A DNA stretch of 64,000 nt. Source: Heterodera schachtii (taxonomy: Eukaryota > Nematoda > Chromadorea > Rhabditida > Heteroderidae). Positions 12,601 through 22,982 of the stretch are shown here, in pieces (position 1 is the first letter of the stretch; the number at the start of each line of letters is the position of its first letter). The notes beneath the pieces were generated by a model. It saw only the letters and a program-made list of their open reading frames with translations. It was not told the origin of the DNA and ran no database searches. The position numbers and the translations under genes are program-made. Location of the stretch: the NCBI GenBank assembly GCA_023374025.1, contig SIJG01000061.1, positions 415,853-479,852 on the forward strand, in the 5' to 3' direction.

Positions 12601-13062
12601 TCCAAAATTTTGCAATTTTTTCTTACACATTTCATTATTTCATATTTGAGAATTTAGAAATTTTTGTGATTCAAAATTATTTTGAAATGTATCCCTAAAA
12701 ATCGATTTTTTTCAAAAAATACAGATACCAAAAATTAATATTTAAAATACTAAAATGTGATTTTAAACCTACCTATTTTTGTCATTTTTATGGCATTTTA
12801 TCATTGAGCCAATTTTTGAGACTAATTGAAGAATAAATGACTCATTTAGTTAAAAAATATTTAATAATCAATAAGAAATTTAAAAAAATAAATAAATACA
12901 AGCTAAAAACTCATGCACAAAATTGCAATTGAATCAATGTAAGATTTTTTATTAAAATAAATAATTACAAAAAAAACGGCAATTTCAATGTTATTATATG
13001 GCAAACAATTAAAATGAGATTTAATTTAATAAATCTAATAATTTTTACAATTACTATTTTGT

Positions 13063-13467
13063 TTGCCTTTACTCCAAAACAATAAACAATTGATACAGCA
13101 TGTTAAAGAACCAACCAGAGAAAAAGCAATTTTAGATTTGGTAATTACCAGTAAATTAGAATTAATCTATGATTTAACAGTACTTGAGAACTTTTCAACT
13201 TCCGATCACAAAATGGTCGGATTTAAAATAAAAGAAAAATTCAGTCACAAAAATCCTAGAATTTTTAGAAGAGATTTTAAAAATATTAATTTTTCGAAAT
13301 TAAGTCGGGCGATACTTGAAAATCGGATTGATTTATCAATAAACCAAGTGTACACCGTTGATCAAAAATATAAAGAATTCTTAAATAAAGTGCTGAAATT
13401 ATATGATACTTTTATACCCAATAGACCTCTAAAATCGATAATAAAACAATCATATCCTCAAAAATAA
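13063..13467 (+). pseudogene. LINE endonuclease (EEP) C-terminal fragment
   Basis: About 134 codons. The segment HVKEPTREKAILDLVIT followed by STSDHKMVGFKI matches the C-terminal core of apurinic-type LINE endonucleases (PTR..ILDLV and SDH..V). The catalytic N-terminal residues are missing, so it cannot be active. It stops at TAA 13465-13467 in a frame one step off from the reverse transcriptase. The coding similarity runs directly into the next frame, so a single +1 frameshift near 13440-13465 broke one original polyprotein. Confidence 0.8.
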
Positions 13468-15345
13468 GAACTTATTTTCAGAGAAATTACGTTTGCATAA
13501 GCTTGTAAAAAAATTCCCGGAAAAAAGTGATCTCAGTTTAAATTACAAAATTATTTCAAGGGAAATGAAGAAACAATTAAATCAATTCAGAAATGAACAA
13601 GAGTCAAAAATTATTTCCCAGGGGCAAAATTCAGTTAACAAATTTATTCGAAATAAACTTTCAAAAGTCAACGAAATACCTACTCTAATTGATAATGCTG
13701 GAAATATGTTTTCCAGCAATGTACAAAAATGTAAGATATTAGCAGAAATATTTCAAAAATCTTTTTTAAGAAAATCAATTGTTAATGGTCCACAAACTCA
13801 ATCAACACAGAATAAGACTAAGCTTTCTGACATTGAATTGAACGCTGGCATAATTTGGAATATATTAAGAAGACTTCCCCGGCGTAATTCCACTTCACCA
13901 GATAATGTTCCCTACATTTTATTAAAAAATTGTGCAGAACTAATTACAAAAATATTAGCAGATATATTTAGGCTAATTTTGGATTCCGGTCAAATTCCGG
14001 AAATTTGGCGAACATCATTAGTGGTACCAATTTTCAAAAAAGGCGAAAAAACTGATCCATTAAATTACAGGCCGGTGTCATTAACCAGCACCGTCTGTAG
14101 AGTTTTCGAAAGAATTTTGAGTAGCAAAATTTTAGAATTTCTGAACAGTACAAGATTCTTTGATAAAGAACAATTTGGGTTTTTAAAAAATAGATCGACT
14201 ACAACCCAAATATTAAAAATGATGGACGATATATATAATTCTATACAAAAGAATCAACAAATTGACATAATCTATATTGATTTTGTCAAGGCGTTTGACT
14301 CTGTTCCAATTGATTTATTACTTCAAAAAATCAAAAAGATTGGAATTGAAGGAAAAATTCATAATTTTTTAACTAACTTTTTAAAAAATCGGTGTTTTAA
14401 GGTTAAAATTGGCGAAGAATTGTCAGAAAGTTTTAGAATATTTTCAGGAGTTCCCCAGGGAAGTGTCTTAGGGCCATTACTCTTTTTAATTTTTATAAAT
14501 GATCTGCCGTCCTTTATTACAAATGAAGCGGCATCAGTTGGCATAAAAATGTATGCCGATGATGTTAAATTATATTATGCCCATGAAAATGATGACCATT
14601 CGAATCAGTTGGATAAAGCAATTGAGGCTTTGGAAAAATGGTCAAAAATAAATGGGTTAGAAATTTCAACTGAAAAATGTTTTGTTTTATATTTAGGGAA
14701 AAATAATATGAAAAAAGAATATTTTATTAACTCAAAAAAGATTTCAGAATCGGATAATGTTCGTGACTTGGGAATTTTAATTGACTCGAAGCTTAATTTT
14801 TCAGAACATATAAGCAAAATTATACGAAACGCATATCTTAGAAGCTTTCAGATTTTGAGAGTGTTGAAAAGCAGGGAAATAAAGACTCTAACAGCAGCTT
14901 ATAAAACTTTTGTACGACCTCAATTAGAATACGCTACCGAAGTTTGGAACCCTAATTTAAAAAAAGATATAGACAAAATTGAGCGGGTACAAAAATTTTT
15001 CACAAGAAAAGCTTTTCGAAAATGTGGATTTGTGTACAAAAAATATATGGAAAGACTTAAAATCACGGGTTTACACAAATTGGAAGAAAGAAGAAAAATC
15101 AATGATTTAACAACAGCTTTTAAAATAATTAAAGTGTTCACCAGCCTTGAAGCTGAGAAAAATTTCTTTTTCTCAGAAAGGCCCAGGAGGCCTTTACTTT
15201 TACGAGTAAAGCGCCACACGGCCAAAACTCAAAATAATTTTTTCAATAGAATAGTAAAAAACTGGAATAATCTTCCAGTGGTAGCGGTGAAAATTAATAA
15301 GGCAAAGGAATTCAGGGGTTTACTAAAAGCAATGAGTTCTGAGTA
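13466..15345 (+). CDS. LINE reverse transcriptase, nearly intact
   Basis: The open frame is about 620 codons long and continues the endonuclease frame after a frameshift. Motifs in order: LVVPIFKKGEKTDPLNYRPV (finger, about 14018-14077), YIDFVKAFDSVP (motif A with the first catalytic Asp, 14273-14308), GVPQGSVLGPLLF (motif B, about 14450-14488), MYADDVKLYY (motif C YADD, about 14550-14580), and a thumb/C-terminal region with WNPNLKKDIDKIERVQ and YMERLKITGLHKLEERR. All catalytic Asp residues are present. No ATG start belongs to this fragment; the TTG at 13493 is not a credible initiation site. It may be transcribed only by read-through. Because the RT frame stays open over 1.8 kb, the insertion is probably recent. 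Confidence 0.85.
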
Positions 15346-15556
15346 GGATTTTCCATGTTGCCATATTTACACTATATTTTTATCACCTGTGAATTTTTAA
15401 CATTTGATTGATTTATTTTTATTCATTTTTTTTATTACGGTTTTCATTTTGTATTTTTTATTTGATCAACTTTATTTGTTTGTTTTCTTTTTGGCACCAT
15501 ATAAGAGCACTAATGTGCCTTTGGTTTGCTCGATAAATTAAATTAAATTAAATTTT

Positions 15557-16740
15557 TCATTATTTAATGTTAACCATGTTTATCTTAGTCAGTTTTTATC
15601 GATTAGTTATTTTGAGAAAATATAATAAATTTAATTAGAAATTTACATGCCAAAAGGCCAATCTCATTTGACAGGAAAGAAGAGCGTGACACGAGAAAAA
15701 GAAAACCCTTATTTTGCCGGGCACTCAATTGCAATTAAAAAATAATAACAGCTTATTTTGATAAACAAAATAATAAACTATAATGACATGAAACATTACT
15801 TAAAAATATAAAATCACATTATTTTTTAATAATCATTAGAAATAAATATTTAAGTTTTTTTATCTGATAAGTAAAATGTTTCAACTGCTGCTTAATATTT
15901 GAAATTTATATATTATATGAAGTTAACCGTGACGAAATAGCGCAGAAAAAGTAAAATTCCGTAATTTTTTATTTTAGTCAATTAGAATTATTCGCTATTT
16001 TCCCTTTATTATTATTCCCTAGCTAAATAGAAAAATAAAGGATTATTTCATTTTTAATTCAGTCAACAATTTTTGAAGAAAGCTCGGGCTCTTCGGACGT
16101 CCGGTCTAAAATTACTATTTCAATCACAATTATGCTCTAGCAGGTGTCTTATAATTTTTGGCTTTGATAAAATTTTTAAAATTTCTTTACACACAAAAAA
16201 TATTCGCAATTTTAAAATAAATTTTTAGGCGCCAGTTGCATATCCCTAGATTTAAAAAATGAAAAGAATTAGATTTTAAACTTGTAAATATTTTTCTTGA
16301 ATTTTAAAAATAAAACATTGGAAATTTATATTGAGGAAAATAAATCCATTAAAGAAAAGTAATTACCATAATATTATGTTAATAATTAGTTAAACATTTT
16401 GCTTTTTTATAATATTACAAAAGTTATCAAGAATTTTCATATTATATAATCTGATTAACAGCTAAATTCCATAACCAAATTAATGAGCAAAAGTGGGCGC
16501 AATTCGATTTGAAGCAATTGAGCAAGTAAATAGAATGCAAAAATAAATTAAGTCCTTTCAATTGAATAAAACCAAAAACTATTAAATAAGGACAAAAGAT
16601 TATAATATTACAAAAATAAAAAGAAATAAGTAGCAAAAAGGTGAATACTTTTGTAATAATGATAAACAACATTAAATTTCAAGATAAATGAAGAATAAAA
16701 ATTTAATTTCACATCTACAGCAATAATATTAAAAAAGCAA
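15557..16740. other. AT-rich intergenic DNA
   Basis: No gene or bounded element found. A short GC-richer palindrome TCGGACGTCCGGTC sits near 16094. Confidence 0.55.
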
Positions 16741-17106
16741 CTAGACGGCTATGAGGGCATGCGTGCTGAGTTTAGAGTGCCGAGCCTAGCCGTTTATAAA
16801 CGGTGAACCGTCACGGTGTAGACCGTCGCGGTTGTTAGTACAGTAGCAGTTAATGGTGTGTGGCTGGCTGTTTGTGCAGCAGCAGCTACATGAACATGCG
16901 TGGCATTCGCGTTTAATTTATTTAAAAAATTATATTTAATTTTTAAAAATAATAATAACAAAAGCAATTTTTTCTCGCTGGGTGTTTGAATGGGGGGGGG
17001 GGGGCTGCCGCCCCCCCCCCTCCGCTCGCCGCGTGCGCCGCCCGTACCATGCTGGCTGGGCAGTAGCAGCTAAAGATGCGTGGACTTCGCCCGTCTTGCA
17101 CACTTT
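16741..17106. repeat. GC-rich island with repeated GCTGGCTG..GCAGYAGCAGC module
   Basis: About 370 bp, far richer in G+C than its flanks. It contains perfect palindrome CCGTTTATAAACGG (about 16790) and further local hairpins around CCGTCACGG. A module GCTGGCTG..GCAGCAGCAGCTA..ATGCGTGGCATTCGC (about 16865-16911) recurs as GCTGGCTGGGCAGTAGCAGC then TAAAGATGCGTGGACTTCGC (about 17051-17090). A G12 run and a C10 run (16993-17020) lie between. Either a mobile element body or a structured non-coding unit; I cannot name it. Confidence 0.5.
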
Positions 17107-18940
17107 AAAATAAATATACATAAATTAATAAAAAGTCGACGCAATATGATATGTGCTCATCTGTATAGAAGTCAAGTGATATACGAAATGACTTTGAAAT
17201 AAACAACAAAAGATTAAATTAAAAGCCTAAATAAATGAAAGATTTATAGGAATAAAAAAACGAATTGTTATGAATTTCATTTTTTTTTTGATTACCTCGC
17301 GTTTTCTAGCTTAAACTAAGGTTATTTTTTCTTTTGCTACAATTATTGGGTAGATTAATCATTAATTGATGGACCTCAATATTAAGTATATATTCAACAA
17401 AAAATTTTCGGAATTATTCTTAAGTAGTATTTCAAAAGATAAAAATTATTATTTTTTTCGAATGTAAACATATATGAATTCATAGTCGCTAGAATATAAA
17501 CTGCATGTTTTTTCTATGAAGCCAAATTTTATTTTAAATAATAATGAAATAGGTTAATATTTATTTTTTTGAATTATGAATTTTTATTAATTATGGTAAA
17601 AGTTTTAATTTAAAATTTTATTATTTCCTTTCCTTAGAAGGAGATAAATTATAACATTTTTAAGCCCTGAAAAGCAGAAATGATGCAGTACACAAATTTC
17701 AGGTATTTGTTAACTTATCACTTTTGTTTGAAGTTAAAATTTTTGTTTTAAATTTTATTTTCTCTTTGAGATGTAATGCATTGTGCCGTGTTTGTTTATA
17801 GGAACGAAAAGCATTTGAACAAGTAATTTTCTTTCATCATATTTTTGGGTCATGAATTTCTTTTCTCAAGTAATCATCGCTAATGATAATTCTCGTAAAA
17901 GATTAACACAAAATTACTTGCTATTCAATCACCTAATTTGATTTTAAAAATTATTGGATTTACTTCTCGCTAATATTTAAAGATATTTTTTGATTATTTT
18001 TATTATTTTTAATTTATAAATGCATGTTTCCAATTAGATTTTACAAAAAAGTTTTTTCTTGTTTTCAGAAAGACCTTTGATCCAATAGTTAAATATTTAT
18101 ACTGATTTATTTATTCATATGAAACCTAAATAATTTTATTAATATTAACTAAATTTTGCCTACATTTATTTTTATACTAAGAAATGATTTTCTTTTTTGG
18201 CTCATACATACATCATTTATTTTAATGAAATTTTATTGAAATAAATGTACATATCTTATTAAAGAAAAATATAAAAAATCTTTTAAATTTATTTATTTTC
18301 TAAGACAGAGTAGAGTATATTTTAATGAATTTATTTATTTATTAGTTCTTAAACAATATTTGCAAATATTTTTAGTAAATTTAATTTTATATTTGTTATA
18401 TTTTTTTCCCTGAAATTGATTTTGGTCACCATTTGAATATTTCCCATATGTACATATTCATAAAAATAAAAATTATAGTTTCTTCCATTTTCATTAATTT
18501 CAATTGTCATTTAGTTTTGATTTTCCTCGAAATGCTATGAATTTAAATATTAATATTTGTCTTTTTTTTATTCTAAATTTATTATGAATTAAATAAACTT
18601 TATTTTACTTTTACTTATTAAGTTTTCTCAAACTTAAATAAAAAAAATTTCAGCTCATTATTTGTTTAGCTAGAATTTAATTTGTTACCATAAAATTATT
18701 TTACAGATTTAGCTTTTATTTCGTTTTTCTTTTATTTTGCTTTAATTAAATTCTACAAATTTTTTTATTCTATAGTTTTAATAATTAATAAATATATATG
18801 AATTATATAAGTCAAACCGGCAGTGAAGCAGAGAATTTTTTCTGGTAAATAAATAATAAATGTTATTTATCATTCTAATACATTTTATTTTTATAAATTT
18901 CATAACAGAAAAATCTGCAAATTTTGTTAATTGATTAAAT
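17107..18940. other. T-rich gene desert
   Basis: Plus strand strongly T-biased, no coding or RNA signal recognised. T-rich bias would fit intronic DNA of a plus-strand gene but no exon supports that. Confidence 0.5.
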
Positions 18941-18944
18941 TTGT

Positions 18945-19080
18945 GGGTTTTTCCCAAATTTCCCGGCAATCTGAAAACCTGGTTTGACCGGTTTTCGTTG
19001 GTTTTTGAGAGGCAGGGCCCATAAACCGGTTCATCTAGAAAAATCATCCCGGCCCGGCAGATACAGAAATCTCGGATTCT
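18945..19080. repeat. GC-richer repeat fragment with CCCGGC motifs
   Basis: TTTCCCGGCAATCTG, AAACCGGTTCATCTAG and CATCCCGGCCCGGCAGATAC stand out from AT-rich flanks and include partly inverted CCGGTT/AACCGG words. Probably a fragment of a dispersed element; the ends are not defined. Confidence 0.35.
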
Positions 19081-21320
19081 AATAATTTTAATGAAGCAAG
19101 AAATATTATTTTCTATAGATTCTTATAAATTTTTAGTCAAATTCTATTTTAACAAAAATTTTATTAATTTTGGGTAAAAACTAATTGGCAAAAAATATAA
19201 AATTTTAATGGGAACCTAACACACTCTGGGTTAAAATTAAAATTTTTGAGTTAATACTTATTTAAACTCAAAATTTATTATTTAATTATGTTCGTTGTTT
19301 AATCCGTTTTCGAAGAAAAAGGCATTTAAAACAAATTTATTTAAAAAATAAAGAAAATTTTTTTGTCAATTACACCATTTTGTCATCAAAAAAATTTACT
19401 TTAAAAATGTCCAAAAATAAATTATTTTTTAAATTTTGAAGATGAAGTAATAATCCCTTAATTAAATATTTAAACAAAAACAAATTTAATTAAAAAAATT
19501 TTTTAATCAAGAATTAAATTCACTTGATTAAATTGGTTTTTGTAAACAGCTAATGAATAATATAATGATAAGATTTATTAATTTTATTTTTATCAATTAT
19601 ATATTTAATAAGGGAAAAAATAAAGGAAAGTTGATAGATCCACATCTCTATAAATAAGAAAATATATAAAGATATATTTAAAATCAGAAAAATAAATATC
19701 AACAATAATTATATACTTTAATTAAATTTTTTATAATAAGTTTATTATATATTTAATGGAGAGTCAATATATAAGACTTTTTCCAACAACAAGAACGGAC
19801 CGAAAGCTAAAGGAATTTATAAAATAATTTGAAAAAGACTAATATAATATAGAATAAAAACGGTAAAAATAAATAAGGTTTCAACGTATTAAAAAGGGTA
19901 ATTATTCGGGATTTCAAAAATAAATTTCTCTTGCCATGACAGAAATATTCTTTTTCTCAATTAAAAAACACCTACCACTTAACAATTATTTTTTTGTTTT
20001 CTAAGTACGCTCCAAAATTTTTTGATTAATTAATTTATTAATTTATTACCATCTTTCATTATTTTTCGTCACAATCTTATTCAAAGATGACTTTTTTTTA
20101 TCTTTTGTGAATAATTTGTTTATAACATAACCGCGATTCGCTTTTTTCTAAAAATTTAATTAAATAAATGCAATTAAAAAACTTTTCTTATAGTTTTTTC
20201 TATTTTGAAAATAAGCATATTTAAGTGCAGTATAAGGTAAAAAAAATTATTAAAAATAATAATATATAATTATTGCAAATTGAAAAGTTAAACTTATAGT
20301 GAAAAGACTCACCAAATAATATTTGAGAAAGAATAAATTTGATAGTTATTAATGATCATTTTATATTTAGTAATTTTTCAAATAACAAAAATCACTTATG
20401 AACTCAACTTCGGAAATTGTAAAAACAAAAAACACAAATAAAAGTGAACAATAACTTATTCTAAGCGTTAAATTTATTAAATAAAAACAAATACATCAAT
20501 GACGACCTTTTGACCGTGAAAGAATAATCTATCGCTTATTTTCTGGCGATTTCTTATTTAGCATTTTTAAAGTAAAAGAGTAAATCTTCTAATTTTTTTG
20601 ATACAAAAAGATTTCGTGAAAAAATAAAATGTTTAATTATATTTTAATCCAAAAGCAAAGTTAAAAATATTAAAATATTATAAAACAAAGAATAACCGAT
20701 ATAAAGTTGAAATTGCTAAGCCTTTGTTGGAACTGTAATTTAAAATCCTAATATGAGTTTGAACTCCTTCAAGTGTTAAAAAAATTGTTTTAAATAAATC
20801 AAAAGATTATACAAACATGATAAGCATTAATATTAGAAAAGAATTCTGCAATAGAAGCAATTAAAAGCATAAAATAAATAAATATTTTTATATTAACATT
20901 TTTCAACATCTTCTCCTGTTGCTTTATTGTTTATTGTCCATGAAATTAAAAAAATATTATTCCATATATTATAATGGATGGTGTTAACATACAAGAAATA
21001 TGAATTATTAAGCGTGACTTAAGATATTTAAATAAAATAAGATAATTTTTGTAAACCTCCATTCTCACCAGTGCTTGTTTTTCCCGGTTCTAACATACTT
21101 TTAAGAGTATTATCACATTTTATAACAATTTTCATATTATTTCATTAAATAACAATGGTTCACTAATTGTAATTAACTGCTTGGCCTTAATTTTTTTTTA
21201 TTTTAACTTTTTATGCTATTAAATGTTTTAATTAAATACTATCATTTTTTATAGATACATATTATCAATAGATATGAGTGTATATCTTTGCCAATTATTA
21301 ATTAGAAATAATATTCTTTG
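19081..21320. other. AT-rich intergenic DNA
   Basis: No gene, RNA or bounded repeat recognised over about 2.2 kb. Confidence 0.55.
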
Positions 21321-21324
21321 GAGT

Positions 21325-21376
21325 TAGCGACACTTTGATGTTTTCATCCGTATTATGACACATCAAATGTCGCCAG
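21325..21376. repeat. Hairpin GCGACA..TTTGATGT / ACATCAAATGTCGC
   Basis: A ~14-bp stem with a ~20-nt loop in AT-rich DNA. It may be the edge of a foldback element related to the sequence that follows. Confidence 0.45.
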
Positions 21377-21477
21377 TGAGCCATTAACATTTTCCATTTA
21401 TAATCTCGTTCGGCTTCCATTCGGTTGTTGGTAGATAACAGATAGGCTATCTAATAATATCAAGAATTAAAAATTTA

Positions 21478-21576
21478 GATGCTTTTGAGCAAAGTTATGT
21501 CAAAAAATATTTTCATTTGATGGTTTTTTGACTAACGCCCATTATGATGGTTTTTGACTAACGTCATAGCACCGTC
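21478..21576 (+). repeat. Terminal copy of the TTTGATGG..CTAACGTCATAGCACC element
   Basis: The words GCTTTTGAGCAAAGTTAT, TTTTCATTTGATGGTTTTT and CTAACGTCATAGCACC recur at the right end of the complete element at 58533-59370. This copy has an extra internal duplication of the GATGGTTTTTGACTAACG segment and lacks a visible partner arm. Confidence 0.7.
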
Positions 21577-21599
21577 GAAACAACATCAACACTTTACAT

Positions 21600-21838
21600 G
21601 GTGAGCCGAAGTGACCAAAGCAATGTTCGTATTAATTAAATTTAATTATTATTTTTAATTTAGGGTCAAATTGTTGAATTAATTTTAAAAATTACATAAG
21701 TAGTAGAACATATTTGGAGCTGTCGCTCAATACATTTCACTAACTTTAAGCTAAAATAAGATTTATTATTTAGCAAATAAAATTAAAAATAATAATTAAA
21801 TTTAATTATAACGAACATTGATACTTTTGTCACTTCGT
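21600..21838. mobile_element. Palindromic MITE (~239 bp, ~55-bp arms)
   Basis: The left arm GAAGTGACCAAAGCAATGTT then TAATTAAATTTAATTATTATTTTTAATT faces the right arm AATTAAAAATAATAATTAAATTTAATTA then AACATTGATACTTTTGTCACTTC (read in shorter words). The arms are reverse complements with small indels. No target duplication resolved. Confidence 0.7.
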
Positions 21839-21904
21839 CCTAGCACTGACATTTTCCTATTAAGCTAAATATGATAATATGCCAAAAAAGAGAAAGAGAA
21901 AAAA

Positions 21905-22118
21905 GTTATTCCCCTTTTCTCTTGCACTCTCTCTTATTGGTTTATCTATCGTCTTTCTATTCTGCTATTAATTCGTAATATTGCGTGGCAATTGATTTGC
22001 AATTGGAAAAAATATAATTTAAGATAAAAAAGAAATTTCCTTTTTTCTCTCACACTTTGTTAAATCTCTCGTCTTCCTATTCTGTTATTAATTCGTAATA
22101 TTGCGTGGCAATTGATTT
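21905..22118. repeat. Tandem duplication, unit ~125 bp
   Basis: The block CTATTCTGCTATTAATTCGT, AATATTGCGTGGCAATTGAT occurs at about 21957-21999 and again at about 22077-22119, each preceded by a CT-rich run and TCTCGTCTT. The two units differ at few positions. Confidence 0.75.
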
Positions 22119-22523
22119 GTTTTATTTTTTTGGTTTTATATATTCTTTTTTTGTCTAAATATACCTCGAGGCTCGCTGATGAAAATTTTCAAAAGCCTTA
22201 TTTTTATAAATTGGATAAATATTAATCATAGGTCCCAGGCTCAAATTGCATAAAAATATTTTTATAGGTTTTATCAGGTTCTGAAAACGACTAAACCATC
22301 AAAAAAAAGTGTGCGGCAAAGAATTTAAACGGTTTTTGAACCGATTTAAATCACAAAAAATTGCCCCGAAAATCAGCCTAAAACCCATTTTAAATAAAAA
22401 TATTTTAGCAAATTTTGATTTATTTGAAAGTTCTTGACGAGCTAAGTCCACAGGTTTGAGTTTTTTACTCTTTTTTTCTAAATGAACCCCGTTTAAAATA
22501 GGTTTAAACTTTTCACCGAATTT

Positions 22524-22566
22524 GGGGGGGGGGGGGGGGGGGGGAGTCGCCATGGGGGGGGGGGGG
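22524..22566 (+). repeat. Poly-G tracts
   Basis: A run of about 19 G and a second of about 12 G separated by AGTCGCCAT. The open frames here (poly-Gly or poly-Pro) are artefacts. Such tracts can fold as G-quadruplexes and are also error-prone in assembly. Confidence 0.8.
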
Positions 22567-22599
22567 CCCCCGGCGAAGAGGATAAGAGGGAAATTCCTG

Positions 22600-22830
22600 A
22601 AAAAATTTGCTATTTTCTTAACAAAATTAATTAAAAATTCTTTCCCCGGAGGCGCCTACTGGCGTCGTGCCCCCCAAAAAGCCTATTTTTTCTTAAAAAT
22701 TAGCTAGAATCTCAAAATTTGGTCCTTTTTAGACAAAATTGCTAACAAATAGCATTAAAACTACAAAAAAAATTTTCGGCGCCGCGGACCCCCCTGTCGC
22801 CCAAAAAGTTTTTAAAAAAGTGCGCCGCAA
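22600..22830 (+). repeat. Dispersed GC-hairpin repeat family, copy C (double)
   Basis: CCCCGGAGGCGCCTACTGGC followed by GTCGTGCCCCCC (22639-22672), then a second core TTTTCGGCGCCGCGGACCCC (about 22772) followed by GTCGCCCAAAAAGTTTTT and GTGCGCCGCAAAAAAC. These match the hairpin core and the GCGGCGC..CTTTTTGGG outer block of the family in reverse orientation. Confidence 0.65.
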
Positions 22831-22982
22831 AAAACTTTTTTTAAAAACAAAAAAGTCGTCGCCTGGCTAAAAATTGCAAAAATTTGGATTATGACATTTT
22901 TAAGGGGCAGTAATAATAAATAATTTTTACACAAAAATTACCAAATTTTCGTTTCTATTTAGATCAATCTTAAATTCTTGAC

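Larger units (their letters stand above)
13048..15556 (+). mobile_element. CR1-like non-LTR retrotransposon (LINE), 5'-truncated
   Basis: The element enters within the endonuclease C-terminus, carries a full reverse transcriptase and ends in a ~190-bp 3' UTR followed by a short AAATT tandem tail (about 15535-15556). The absence of the N-terminal endonuclease fits 5' truncation during target-primed reverse transcription. Clade assignment (CR1/L2/jockey group) rests on the order EEP endonuclease then RT, the RT motif spelling and the C-terminal WNP..KKDIDKIERVQ region. No poly(A) tail is seen, as expected for CR1-type 3' ends. Confidence 0.85.

Noticed and set aside
22299..22707. Poly-Pro and poly-Gly containing frames
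   Set aside because: Arise from poly-G tracts and the GC-hairpin repeat.
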